Shown here in pieces: positions 5,050-12,056 of a stretch of DNA of 12,056 nucleotides. The DNA is taken from assembly GCA_902494855.1 (NCBI GenBank), contig CABUVC010000034.1, forward strand, positions 1 through 12,056, given 5' to 3'. The position numbers were made by a program, and so were the translations under genes. The notes below the pieces were generated by a model. It worked only from the letters and a program-made list of their open reading frames with translations, was not told the origin of the DNA and searched no databases. How positions within the stretch are numbered: the first letter of the stretch is position 1; every line of letters starts with the position of its first letter. Source of the DNA: an uncultured Collinsella sp. (GTDB taxonomy: Bacteria > Actinomycetota > Coriobacteriia > Coriobacteriales > Coriobacteriaceae).

Positions 5050-6183
5050 ATGTACATTTCCACACATCAGGCTCTACTCGACTTTTGCCAGCGCGCCCGT
5101 GAGTTCGACGCGATTGCCGTCGATACCGAGTTTTTGCGCGAGCGCACGTTCCATCCGCGTCTGTGCCTGGTCCAGATTGCCACCCCTGCCGAGAGCGTAG
5201 CGGTCGACCCTCTGGTGATCGACGACCTGTCGCCGCTGGCCGAGCTTATGGCCGACGAGAGCGTGACCAAAGTCTTCCACGCCTGCTCGCAGGATATGGA
5301 GGTTATGCTCCATACCGTGGGCGTGCTGCCGCGTCCGATTTTTGACACGCAGGTGGCCGCCGCCTTTTTGGGCGAACGCCAGCAGATTTCCTACGGCGCG
5401 CTCGTGCAGACGTTTTGCGGCGTCTCGCTGCCCAAGACCGAGTCGCTGACCGACTGGTCGCGTCGCCCGCTGACCGACAAACAGATCGAGTACGCGATCG
5501 ATGACGTCAAGTACCTGATCGTCGCCTATACCGAGATGATGAGCCGCCTGCGCGAGCTGGGCCGCGTGGACTGGGTGCTCGACGAGCTGCGCCCGCTGGC
5601 TGACGAGTCGCACTATCGCGCCGATCGCCACGAGGCGTTCCGTAAGGTCAAACGCATCAATTCGTGCAGCCGTCACCAGTTGGGCATCGCGCGCGAGCTC
5701 GCCGCCTGGCGCGAGGACCGCGCCGAGCGCCGCAACATCCCGCGCAAGTGGGTCATGTCCGACGACACGCTGCTTGCGCTCGTTAAGCGCAATCCCGTGC
5801 GCGTTGAGGAGTTCCGTAGCATTCGCGGTACCGATCAGCTGGGGGAGCGCGACGTGGACGGCGCGCTCATGGCCATCAAGCGCGGCGCAAGCTGCCCGCA
5901 CGATCGCCTGCCGCTCATGGTGCGCGGGCACCGTCAGATCTCGCCGGAGCTGGAGAGCGTGACGGACCTGATGTATGCGCTCATCCGCCTGGTTGCCGAG
6001 CGCTCGGGCGTGGCGACCTCGGTTATCGCCTCGCGCGATGACCTGGCCGACTACATTGAGCATCCTGAGCAAAGCCCCCTGCGCGAAGGCTGGCGTTTTG
6101 AGCTTGTGGGCTCGCGCCTGGACGATCTGCTTTCCGGCAATATGGGACTCACCGTGAAGGACGGAAAGATTGAGTTGTTATAG
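5050..6183 (+). CDS. rnd: Ribonuclease D (DEDDy 3'-5' exoribonuclease with HRDC domain)
   Basis: A 377-residue 3'-5' exoribonuclease that trims tRNA precursors and other structured RNAs. The DEDDy catalytic motifs are in order: Exo I DTEF (Asp25, Glu27), Exo II HACSQD (Asp82) and Exo III YAIDD (Tyr148, Asp152). A KTESLTDWSRRPLTDKQ block (129-145) precedes Exo III, as in RNase D. The HRDC-like helical region spans about 205-290 and a second helical domain closes the protein. Length matches the family (about 375). I chose ATG 5050 because MYISTHQALLDF is the natural start of the exonuclease fold. An in-frame GTG at 5014 would add 12 unconserved residues. Neither start has a clear Shine-Dalgarno, so initiation may be weak or leaderless-like. 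The gene diverges from the lipid kinase and is followed by the YugP gene. Confidence 0.95.
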   Translation: MYISTHQALLDFCQRAREFDAIAVDTEFLRERTFHPRLCLVQIATPAESVAVDPLVIDDLSPLAELMADESVTKVFHACSQDMEVMLHTVGVLPRPIFDTQVAAAFLGERQQISYGALVQTFCGVSLPKTESLTDWSRRPLTDKQIEYAIDDVKYLIVAYTEMMSRLRELGRVDWVLDELRPLADESHYRADRHEAFRKVKRINSCSRHQLGIARELAAWREDRAERRNIPRKWVMSDDTLLALVKRNPVRVEEFRSIRGTDQLGERDVDGALMAIKRGASCPHDRLPLMVRGHRQISPELESVTDLMYALIRLVAERSGVATSVIASRDDLADYIEHPEQSPLREGWRFELVGSRLDDLLSGNMGLTVKDGKIELL

Positions 6184-6247
6184 GGAAGCCTAGTCTGCTG
6201 AGTGGGTAGAATGCCTCCAACGTGTAACTCGATTCGGAGGAATTCGC

Positions 6248-6952
6248 ATGCCTTATTACTATGGATACGGCTTTGGTATCGACCCGCTGTACCTGCTGGT
6301 TGTGCTTGTCTGCACGGTGCTTGGCCTTGCCGCGCAGAGCTATATCAATTCGACGTACAAGACGTGGTCCAAGGTTCGCTCGGACGGCGACACGGGCGCC
6401 ACGGTCGCTCGCCGCATGCTCGACGCCAACGGCTGCAATGCCGTGGGTATCAAGGGGGTCGCTGGTGAGCTTACCGACCACTACAACCCGCAGGACAACA
6501 ATCTGTATCTGTCGGATTCCAACCGTTCGGGCGGCTCGGTCGCAAGCGTTGCTGTCGCTTGTCACGAGGCGGGTCACGCCGCTCAGCGTCAAAGTGGTTA
6601 TGCCATGATGAAGGTACGCACCGCCCTCGTGCCGGTCGTCAACTTTACCCAGAACACTTGGACCATCGTGCTGCTCATGGGCCTGTTTATGAACATCGCG
6701 GGACTCACGACCCTCGCACTGATCTTCTTCTCGTTTAGCGTGCTGTTCCAGCTGGTTACGCTGCCGGTTGAGATTGATGCCAGTCGGCGCGCCGTGGCGT
6801 ATATTGAGCAGTCGGGTATGAGCTCCAAGCAGGTCAACGGTGCCAAGAAGGTGCTGACGGCCGCTGCGCTTACCTATGTTGCCGCAGCGCTCACTTCGAT
6901 CATTCAGCTGCTCTACCTTATGGCTCGTTACAACAGAAACTCCAACCGATAA
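6248..6952 (+). CDS. Membrane zinc metallopeptidase, YugP family
   Basis: A 234-residue integral membrane protein of the YugP-like zinc metallopeptidase family. After a Tyr/Gly-rich N-terminus (PYYYGYGFG) comes a transmembrane helix at about 12-30. A soluble section holds the zinc-binding HEAGH motif (106-110), where His106 and His110 would bind zinc and Glu107 act as general base. Hydrophobic segments follow at about 125-172 and 203-227. LPVEIDASRRA (172-182) is a conserved block whose Glu175 may be the third zinc ligand. A strong GGAGG sits 8 nt before ATG 6248. The gap to rnd is 64 nt with no obvious terminator, so read-through from rnd is possible. A TAGAAT at 6207-6212 could be a -10 box but lacks a -35. 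The family is clear; physiological substrates are not known. Confidence 0.92.
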   Translation: MPYYYGYGFGIDPLYLLVVLVCTVLGLAAQSYINSTYKTWSKVRSDGDTGATVARRMLDANGCNAVGIKGVAGELTDHYNPQDNNLYLSDSNRSGGSVASVAVACHEAGHAAQRQSGYAMMKVRTALVPVVNFTQNTWTIVLLMGLFMNIAGLTTLALIFFSFSVLFQLVTLPVEIDASRRAVAYIEQSGMSSKQVNGAKKVLTAAALTYVAAALTSIIQLLYLMARYNRNSNR

Positions 6953-6968
6953 CAAATTGGGTCGCTGG

Positions 6969-6998
6969 GCGCCGTGGGGATTTGTGTCCCCGCGGCGC
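6969..6998 (+). terminator. GC-rich hairpin after the YugP gene (terminator-like, no U-run)
   Basis: GCGCCGTGGGGA (6969-6980) pairs with TCCCCGCGGCGC (6987-6998) over 12 bp with one T-G wobble and a 6-nt loop. The stem is very stable and sits 17 nt after the stop codon, but TGTACTATG follows with no T-run. It may slow polymerase, protect the mRNA 3' end or end transcription together with a factor. Confidence 0.45.
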
Positions 6999-7067
6999 TG
7001 TACTATGTGTTGGACTTGAATTAGCGCAGGGCCGGAGCCCATGTGCACGATGACGAAAGGGGGCTGC

Positions 7068-8519
7068 GTGGCAGGCTGGAATCTGACCGGCAATACCGTT
7101 TCCGCCGAGTTCGACGGATCGGACGAGCAGGAGCGCAAAGAGCTCAGCGTGAGCCAAGCGGTGGAGATCGCCGCCAGCGCGCTCGATGCCATTCCGCAGC
7201 TGAGCGTTTTGGGTGAGGTCACGGGTTTCCGCGGTCCCAATGCCCGAAGCGGCCACTGCTACTTCCAAATCAAGGACGACTCGGCGGCCGTCGACTGCAT
7301 CATCTGGAAGGGCGCCTACCTTAAGCGTACCTTCGATCTGCGTGATGGCATGCAGGTGAGCTTTAAGGGCAGCTTCAATCTCTACAAGCCTACGGGTCGC
7401 ATGAGCTTCGTTGCCCGCTCGTTCTCGCTGGCGGGGGAGGGCCTGCTGCGTCAGCAGGTGGCTCAGTTGGCCGAAAAGCTGCGTCGCGAGGGCCTGATGG
7501 ACGAGGCACGCAAACGTCGCATTCCGGTGTTTTGCTCGCGTGTGGCAGTCGTCACCTCGCTTTCGGGTGCCGTGATCGACGACGTCAAGCGCACGCTGCG
7601 CCGTCGCAACCCGCTTGTCGAGCTTGTTTGCGTGGGTGCCAAGGTGCAAGGCGAGGGTGCGCCGGCAGAGCTTATTGAAGGCTTGCGCCGCGCCGCTGCC
7701 ATTACGCCGGCGCCCGATTGCATTTTGCTCGTGCGCGGCGGTGGCTCCTTCGAGGACCTCATGACCTTTAACGACGAGGAGCTTGCCCGTGCGGTGGCAG
7801 CCTGTCCCGTGCCCGTGGTGACGGGTATTGGGCATGAGCCCGATACCTCGATCTGCGATATGGTGAGCGACCGTCGCGCCTCCACGCCAACGGCAGCGGC
7901 AGAATCGGTGGCGCCGGCTATGACGGAGTTGGCCGACGTGCTCGAGACGCGCCATCAGCGCCTGGGCGCCGCGATGGCTTCGATGATAGGGTCGGATCAG
8001 GTCGATCTGGAAATGCTCGATCAGCGCGGTCGCCGTGCCTGGGATACCTATACGGCTCGCTTGGGCGATGCGCTCGATGCGGCTGCGTGTCGCCCGTGCC
8101 TCAACGACCCCACATTTATGGTCGAGCGTCGCGAATCGGAGCTTGCCCTGACGGCCGATCGTCTGTCTGGCGCCATAACGCGTTCGGTCGGGTCCTTTCG
8201 TTCCAACTTCGAGCGTCTGCCCGAGCGCTTGATCGCAAGCACCTCAGGGCTTGATGGCAAGCGCCATGCTCTCATGCTCGCAAGCTCCCGTCTAGAGCAT
8301 CAGGGGCGCACGATGCTCAGCAAGCCAGCGTCCGACCTGGGCCGTGCGGCGGCTTCGCTCGATGCCCTGTCGCCGCTTAAGGTACTTGCCCGCGGTTACT
8401 CCATCGCGTACGGCGATGATGGGGTTGCTACGAGCGCCAAGACCTTTAAGCCCGGCGACGCCATCCGCGTGCGCATGGCAGACGGCAACGTGTCGGCAAC
8501 CGTCAACGCGGTCGAGTAG
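7068..8519 (+). CDS. xseA: Exodeoxyribonuclease VII large subunit
   Basis: A 483-residue catalytic subunit of exonuclease VII, which degrades single-stranded DNA from both ends during repair. An N-terminal OB-fold (about 45-122) contains LSVLGEVTGFRG and GHCYFQIKDD. The catalytic domain has RRIPVFCSRVAVVTSLSGAV (150-169), RGGGS (223-227), GIGHEPDTS (253-261) and the DRRASTPTAAAE block (268-279). A long helical region (about 285-420) follows, then the C-terminal LSPLKVLARGYSIAY block. I chose GTG 7068 because AAAGGGGG lies 4 nt upstream. In-frame ATG codons at 7041 and 7050 would add 9 or 6 residues with poorer sites. Length is slightly above E. coli XseA (456). xseB follows 42 nt later, the usual pairing. 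Confidence 0.96.
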   Translation: MAGWNLTGNTVSAEFDGSDEQERKELSVSQAVEIAASALDAIPQLSVLGEVTGFRGPNARSGHCYFQIKDDSAAVDCIIWKGAYLKRTFDLRDGMQVSFKGSFNLYKPTGRMSFVARSFSLAGEGLLRQQVAQLAEKLRREGLMDEARKRRIPVFCSRVAVVTSLSGAVIDDVKRTLRRRNPLVELVCVGAKVQGEGAPAELIEGLRRAAAITPAPDCILLVRGGGSFEDLMTFNDEELARAVAACPVPVVTGIGHEPDTSICDMVSDRRASTPTAAAESVAPAMTELADVLETRHQRLGAAMASMIGSDQVDLEMLDQRGRRAWDTYTARLGDALDAAACRPCLNDPTFMVERRESELALTADRLSGAITRSVGSFRSNFERLPERLIASTSGLDGKRHALMLASSRLEHQGRTMLSKPASDLGRAAASLDALSPLKVLARGYSIAYGDDGVATSAKTFKPGDAIRVRMADGNVSATVNAVE

Positions 8520-8561
8520 ACCGCGTTTCACAGTGATAGACCCTTAGGAAAGGAAACAGTT

Positions 8562-8828
8562 ATGGCAGAGAAGACCCCGGTCGAGCAGCTTACGTACAAG
8601 CAGGCCTCACAGGAGCTGGAGCTCATCATCCGCAGCCTGGAGTCGGGCGATATGGAGCTTGAGGAGTCGCTCGAGAGCTATACCCGCGGCGTCGAGCTCC
8701 TCAGGAGCTTGCGCACCCGCTTGTCCGATGCCGAGCAGAAGGTCTCGGTGCTCCTTAAGGACGTCGACGGCAACGACGTACTTGCCGACGGCGAGGCCGC
8801 CAACACCGACGACCACCTTTCGTTCTAA
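8562..8828 (+). CDS. xseB: Exodeoxyribonuclease VII small subunit
   Basis: An 88-residue small subunit that binds the helical region of XseA and is needed for exonuclease VII activity. The family block is clear: LTYKQASQELELIIRSLESG (10-29), then MELEESLESYTRGVELLR (31-48), forming a helical hairpin. The acidic tail (about 66-88) is disordered-looking and poorly conserved. AAAGGAAACAGTT precedes ATG 8562, giving a good ribosome-binding site. It sits 42 nt after xseA with no terminator between, so the two are read as an operon. Confidence 0.96.
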   Translation: MAEKTPVEQLTYKQASQELELIIRSLESGDMELEESLESYTRGVELLRSLRTRLSDAEQKVSVLLKDVDGNDVLADGEAANTDDHLSF

Positions 8829-8842
8829 CCATCCCGACCAAA

Positions 8843-8848
8843 TATAAT
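8843..8848 (+). promoter_or_regulatory. Candidate -10 box for the HIT-family gene
   Basis: A perfect TATAAT lies 28 nt before the ATG of the HIT gene, in the 48-nt gap after xseB. The best -35 match at 17-18 bp spacing is poor (TTCGTT, 8819-8824, inside the end of xseB). If active, transcription begins near 8855, just before the AAAGGA ribosome-binding site. The HIT gene may also be read through from xseAB. Confidence 0.45.
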
Positions 8849-8876
8849 TACCTTGGTCTGTGAGAAAGGAACAACC

Positions 8877-9212
8877 ATGTGTGATTGCATCTTCTGCAAA
8901 ATCGCCAACCACGAGATCCCCTCGACCGTTGTCTATGAGGACGACCAGGTCATCGCCTTCGACGACCTCAACCCGCAGGCGCCGGTCCACACGCTCGTGA
9001 TCCCTAAGAAGCACTACAGCGACATCGCCGACAACGTACCCGCCGAGACCATGGGCGCCATAGCTCACGCCATCCAGGAGGTCGCCAAGGCCAAGGGTCT
9101 GGAGGACGGTTTCCGCGTCATCTCCAACAAGGGCGTCAACGCCGGCCAGACCGTCATGCACTTCCACATGCACGTCCTCGGCGGCAAAAACCTGGGCGAG
9201 AACCTCATCTGA
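8877..9212 (+). CDS. HIT-family purine nucleotide hydrolase (HinT-like)
   Basis: A 111-residue histidine-triad protein of the HinT type, cytoplasmic phosphoramidases and nucleoside monophosphate hydrolases. The triad HFHMHV (95-100) is near the C-terminus, with His95, His97 and His99 in the canonical H-x-H-x-H-x-x arrangement; this places the nucleophile at the second or third His, as in the family. The N-terminus CDCIFCKI holds the C-x-x-C (Cys4, Cys7) of zinc-binding HIT proteins. EDDQVIAFDDLNPQAPVHTL (21-40) and VIPKKHY (41-47) are further family blocks. I chose ATG 8877 because AAAGGA precedes it by 6 nt; an in-frame GTG at 8853 would put eight unconserved residues ahead of the conserved start. 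Its position after xseAB is probably read-through or its own TATAAT promoter. Confidence 0.96.
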   Translation: MCDCIFCKIANHEIPSTVVYEDDQVIAFDDLNPQAPVHTLVIPKKHYSDIADNVPAETMGAIAHAIQEVAKAKGLEDGFRVISNKGVNAGQTVMHFHMHVLGGKNLGENLI

Positions 9213-9253
9213 GGGCGCTTGGCCCGTCGACTTGGCTGCCTTTGGAGTAATCT

Positions 9254-10143
9254 ATGCAGCTTTCTCAACTCGAATACCTTCAAGCGGTAGCGAACTATGG
9301 CGGCGTGCGCAAAGCAGCTCGCGCCGTTCATGTGAGTCCGCAGGCCGTTTCGTCGGCAATCAAAAAGCTGGAATCTGAGTATCAGATTGTTTTGCTCGAC
9401 CGATCGGCGGGGGAGGCTGTTTTGTCTCCGGCGGGCAGAGAATTTGCGCGTCGTGCGCGCGTGATCCTGGCACAAGTCGACGATCTCAAAAAGTACGCTC
9501 AATCGAGGGGCGACGGCGTTTCGCCCGATGGCCACTTTCGTCTTTACGCCCCCTGCCTTCATGGGCGGGGGCGCCTTTTGCCGAAAGCTGGTATGACTCG
9601 TTTGAACGCTCGCACCCTCAGATTCACCTTGATGTGTGGCATCAGCCAACGGCCACATGCTTTGAATCACTTGTGCTTGGCATTTCGGATGCGGCTATCT
9701 CATTCGAGGAACCACGGGACAGCGTCCTTTCTTCAAAATATTTGGGTGAAAAGGAGCTCAAGGTTCTTTCATGCCCAGCGGGTCATCAATCTGTGGGCGC
9801 CATGACCATTCGCGAGTTACTGGGCGGCAGGCTCGCTGTTCCCATTAATTTGTCACCCTGTCTCAATGCAATCAATCAATGTCCCGAAGCCCAGCTGGTT
9901 AATTTCCGCTTCCGTGATGTCGAATACGGAAACAAGGCGCAGGCTGAGTTTCTTCAAGCCGGGGGATTGATATTGAGTTTTTCTGGGTCCTCTCTCGCAC
10001 CGGATGGATCAGAAGTGAGTGAGTGCTCAATTGAAGGTTCGCGTGATGTAGCCTTGCCCATCTACTTTTGCTATCGACAAAATGCCTGGACTGATCGACA
10101 CCAGACGGTTTTTCTGCACCTATTGCGTCATCTTGCTTCGTGA
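9254..10143 (+). pseudogene. LysR-type transcriptional regulator with a one-base frameshift
   Basis: The first part (from ATG 9254, GGAG 7 nt upstream) encodes a LysR-type helix-turn-helix domain: LSQLEYLQAVANYGGVRKAA, then the recognition helix SPQAVSSAIKKLESEY and LLDRSAGEAVLSPAGREF. That frame runs to GHFRLYAP and then turns into non-homologous residues. The effector domain continues in another frame, APFAESWYDSFERSHPQIHL through a TGA at 10141-10143. Adding one C to the five-C run at 9549-9553 restores one ORF of 296 residues (RLYAP-LPSWAGAPFAESW), the normal LysR length. This indicates a homopolymer deletion: a real recent mutation, phase variation or a sequencing error. As written, the product would be about 100 native residues plus a nonsense tail to 9805, keeping DNA binding but losing ligand sensing. 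It probably regulated the MFS gene downstream. Confidence 0.88.
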
Positions 10144-10158
10144 GATTAATTGGCTTCG

Positions 10159-10183
10159 AGGCATCAAGTGATTATTGACGCCT
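10159..10183. promoter_or_regulatory. 25-bp dyad upstream of the MFS gene (possible LysR operator)
   Basis: AGGCATCAA (10159-10167) and TTGACGCCT (10175-10183) are complementary at 8 of 9 positions around a 7-bp centre. The inner TCAA-N7-TTGA has the half-site spacing typical of LysR-family boxes, although the strict T-N11-A letters are not met. The right half contains TTGACG, a good -35 match, but no clear -10 box follows at 16-18 bp. No T-run follows, so a terminator is unlikely. Confidence 0.4.
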
Positions 10184-10262
10184 TGTAACACATAGCTGAC
10201 AGCTTTGCCCTCATGCTTTTCCAAGATTCCGATTTAGATTGCTGACTCTTGGAGGGTGGAGC

Positions 10263-11423
10263 ATGAAAAACCGTACGGTTTTGCTTTATATGACGTTCGT
10301 TTTTCTGTCGAACTTCAGCACCATCTTGTATTTTCTAACTGTCTACCTTGAGTTCGTCGGACTTTCGATGGTATCGATTTCTAGCATGATGATTGCATAT
10401 CAAGTGAGCAAGTTCATCCTTGAAGTTCCCACTGGCTATATTGCTGATAGGTTTGGACGAAAGACAAGCGGTCTCGTTGGCGTCGTGGGAATGCTTGGAT
10501 ACTACGCCGCCCTGCTTCTCGTCCGTTCTCCCCTGCTTTTAATCGGTGCGTTCGCTCTCAAGGGTTTTGCCGTTGCGTGTGTGAGCGGATCCATCGAAGC
10601 GATTTACATTGACAGCGTCTCTCAGGACCAGCTCGTAAGACTTAATGTCGTTGAGCGATTTGTTTTCTATGCCTCTTATGCCATCTCCGCTTGCGTGGGC
10701 GGTTTCATTTCGTCCGTCGGTGCATATCTCATTGGTCTTTCGGCAGATATCATCGCAATGGTGTTGACGTTGGTTGTCGTTGTCTGCATTCCTGAAATGC
10801 GAAGAGGGGGCACTGCGACGACACCTGAACATGGGATTAGCCCGAAGATGATCGGTACCGCTATTGCGGGTAATGGCATTCTTCGTTCAGCGTTCATCAT
10901 GGACTGTTCTCAGGCATTTGCTTTTGTCGCCCTGGAAGACTTTTTCTCACTGCTGCTTGCGGGTCGCGGAATGAATGCCGTCGCTTCGGGTGTCACCATT
11001 GCGGTCCAGCTCCTTGCCTCGGCCTCCATGGGACTTATTGTGCCCTGTGCGATTGCTCATGTCGACAAGGGCCGCTTTGCGCGTATTTGCGGCATCGTGC
11101 GCCTTTTCCTGACAGCTTTGTTTTTGATTCCCCTTACTCCGGCTAATTTGCTGCCCGTGTTCTATGCGCTGCAGACGGTTGCGTACTCGTTATTTGCTCC
11201 AATTAAATACTCATTTTTTCAAAAGGCAGCCGATTCATCGATGCGCTGTTCACTGATTTCGGTTCAAAACCAGATGGTGGCGGTGGGCGCCATCCTTTTC
11301 TATCTGTTCAATGCTGTGTTGAGCAGCATCGCGGGCATTCGAGTCGTATTGCTTGTCGCGCTCGGGATTTCTTCCCTTGTGTATATCCCCGCGCTCTTTC
11401 GTCTTACAAGCCAAAGGTCATGA
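10263..11423 (+). CDS. Major facilitator superfamily transporter (probable efflux pump)
   Basis: A 386-residue MFS membrane protein with about 12 hydrophobic segments from residue 7 to the C-terminus. The MFS motif A is present as GYIADRFGRK (58-67) between helices 2 and 3, preceded by FILEVPT (51-57), a combination typical of drug-type MFS exporters. No substrate-specific motif is visible. I chose ATG 10263 because GGAGGGTGGAGC lies immediately upstream; a TTG at 10239 would add eight residues without hydrophobic character. The gene is on the same strand as the broken LysR regulator, 119 nt downstream, and ends in a strong hairpin terminator. Codons are visibly more AT-rich than in the xseAB and ackA neighbours, consistent with acquisition. 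It could instead export a metabolite or sugar; the superfamily call is firm, the direction inferred. Confidence 0.9.
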   Translation: MKNRTVLLYMTFVFLSNFSTILYFLTVYLEFVGLSMVSISSMMIAYQVSKFILEVPTGYIADRFGRKTSGLVGVVGMLGYYAALLLVRSPLLLIGAFALKGFAVACVSGSIEAIYIDSVSQDQLVRLNVVERFVFYASYAISACVGGFISSVGAYLIGLSADIIAMVLTLVVVVCIPEMRRGGTATTPEHGISPKMIGTAIAGNGILRSAFIMDCSQAFAFVALEDFFSLLLAGRGMNAVASGVTIAVQLLASASMGLIVPCAIAHVDKGRFARICGIVRLFLTALFLIPLTPANLLPVFYALQTVAYSLFAPIKYSFFQKAADSSMRCSLISVQNQMVAVGAILFYLFNAVLSSIAGIRVVLLVALGISSLVYIPALFRLTSQRS

Positions 11424-11456
11424 GTATTTGGGCACCGATAACTTATATATCAACGC

Positions 11457-11490
11457 AATAAACCCGAGCGCGAGGGCGTTTGGGTTTATT
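11457..11490 (+). terminator. Intrinsic terminator after the MFS gene
   Basis: AATAAACCCGAGCGC (11457-11471) pairs with GCGTTTGGGTTTATT (11476-11490) over 15 bp, with two G-T wobbles and a GAGG tetraloop. The stem's A/T ends supply short U-rich tails in both directions (TTTATTATT downstream), so it may work bidirectionally. It insulates ackA from the MFS unit. Confidence 0.85.
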
Positions 11491-11543
11491 ATTGATGCGT
11501 ATGTAACCTGGCGGCGCCACACCGCCTGTTAGTAGGGAGACAC

Positions 11544-12056
11544 ATGAACGTTCTGGTCGTCAACGCAGGATCTTCGACCCTTAAGTATCAGGTCATCGAT
11601 ACCAAGTCCCACAAGGTGTCCGCAAAGGGCTCCTGCGAGCGCGTCTGTTTTACCGGCGGTACCTTCACCCACGCTGCCAACGGCTCCAAGAAGGTGACCG
11701 AGAACATCGAGTTTCCCGACCACAAGGTCGCCATCGAGGTCGTCCTGAAGGACCTCGAGGCCAACGGCGTCAAGATCGAGGGTATCGGCCACCGTATCGT
11801 TCAGGGCGGTTGGTACTTCGGTGATTCCTCCCTCGTCGACGAGGACGTCCTCGCCAAGATCCGCGAGGTTGCTCCGCTCGCCCCGCTGCACAATAACCCC
11901 GAGGCCAACGTTATCGAGTACTGCCTCGAGCAGTATCCCGACCTGCCCAACGTCACGGTTTACGACACCGCTTTCCACTTCAACATGCCCGAGGTCGCCA
12001 AGACTTACGCCCTGCCCAAGGACGTCTGCGACAAGCTGCACATCCGTAAGTACGGC
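11544..12056 (+). CDS. ackA: Acetate kinase (partial, N-terminal 171 residues)
   Basis: Acetate kinase makes ATP and acetate from acetyl phosphate in fermentation. The first 171 codons are in the window; the full enzyme is about 400 residues. Diagnostic blocks are NAGSSTLKYQ (7-16), GHRIVQGG (82-89) with catalytic Arg84, LAPLHNNP (112-119), and VYDTAFHFNMP (139-149) with catalytic Asp141 and His145. The window ends in IRKYG, just before the expected FHGTSH motif. GHRIVQGG has Gln87 where most acetate kinases have His (HRVVHGG). AGGGAG precedes ATG 11544 at good spacing. pta, usually next to ackA, is not upstream here; an MFS gene is, cut off by a terminator, so ackA should have its own promoter in 11491-11530. 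I could not identify a clear one. Confidence 0.97.
   Translation, partial: MNVLVVNAGSSTLKYQVIDTKSHKVSAKGSCERVCFTGGTFTHAANGSKKVTENIEFPDHKVAIEVVLKDLEANGVKIEGIGHRIVQGGWYFGDSSLVDEDVLAKIREVAPLAPLHNNPEANVIEYCLEQYPDLPNVTVYDTAFHFNMPEVAKTYALPKDVCDKLHIRKYG

Noticed and set aside
5074..6072. Minus-strand ORF (332 codons) opposite the RNase D gene
   Set aside because: Antisense to a complete DEDDy exonuclease; its sequence is rich in His, Arg and Ala without domain motifs.
6969..6998. Treating the hairpin after the YugP gene as a confident intrinsic terminator
   Set aside because: The stem is strong but no T-run follows, so it was listed with low confidence only.
6149..7955. Two long minus-strand ORFs across the YugP and xseA genes
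   Set aside because: They cross the gene boundaries of well-supported plus-strand genes and have no family features.
9545..9560. Programmed ribosomal frameshift in the LysR gene
   Set aside because: The C5 run is not a standard X-XXY-YYZ slippery heptamer in the upstream frame, no stimulatory structure was evident, and LysR regulators are not known to use frameshifting.

Overview
The window looks like chromosomal DNA from a GC-rich gut actinobacterium of the class Coriobacteriia, most likely Collinsella or a close relative. This is inferred from protein flavour, GC-rich codon use and the mix of an ECF transporter, a surface C69 dipeptidase and acetate kinase. No marker gene in the window proves it.

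Left part (1-1820, minus strand): an ECF-type uptake system made of a membrane S component (840-1412) and an ATPase (1-733, running off the left edge). Between them lies a REP-like 15-bp perfect inverted repeat. Upstream of the S gene is a leader region with a 22-codon leader peptide carrying three consecutive Trp codons, a perfect intrinsic terminator and a mutually exclusive antiterminator pairing. This reads as ribosome-mediated tryptophan attenuation of a transporter, with extra nested inverted repeats that the classic model does not explain. Neither transporter protein contains a visible tryptophan.

Middle left (1821-4951, minus strand): a secreted, membrane-anchored C69 dipeptidase with its own candidate promoter. 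Beyond a strong terminator lies a two-gene unit encoding a diacylglycerol/sphingosine-kinase-like lipid kinase and a 30-residue single-span membrane protein.

Middle right (5050-9212, plus strand): housekeeping genes for RNase D, a YugP-type membrane zinc protease, both subunits of exonuclease VII (xseA, xseB) and a HIT-family nucleotide hydrolase.

Right part (9254-11490, plus strand): a LysR-type regulator broken by a one-base frameshift, then an MFS transporter, with a 25-bp dyad between them and a 15-bp-stem terminator after. This pair has visibly more AT-rich codons than its neighbours and may be an acquired regulator-efflux cassette. The window ends in the first 171 codons of acetate kinase (ackA). 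No tRNA, rRNA, CRISPR array or transposase gene was seen.
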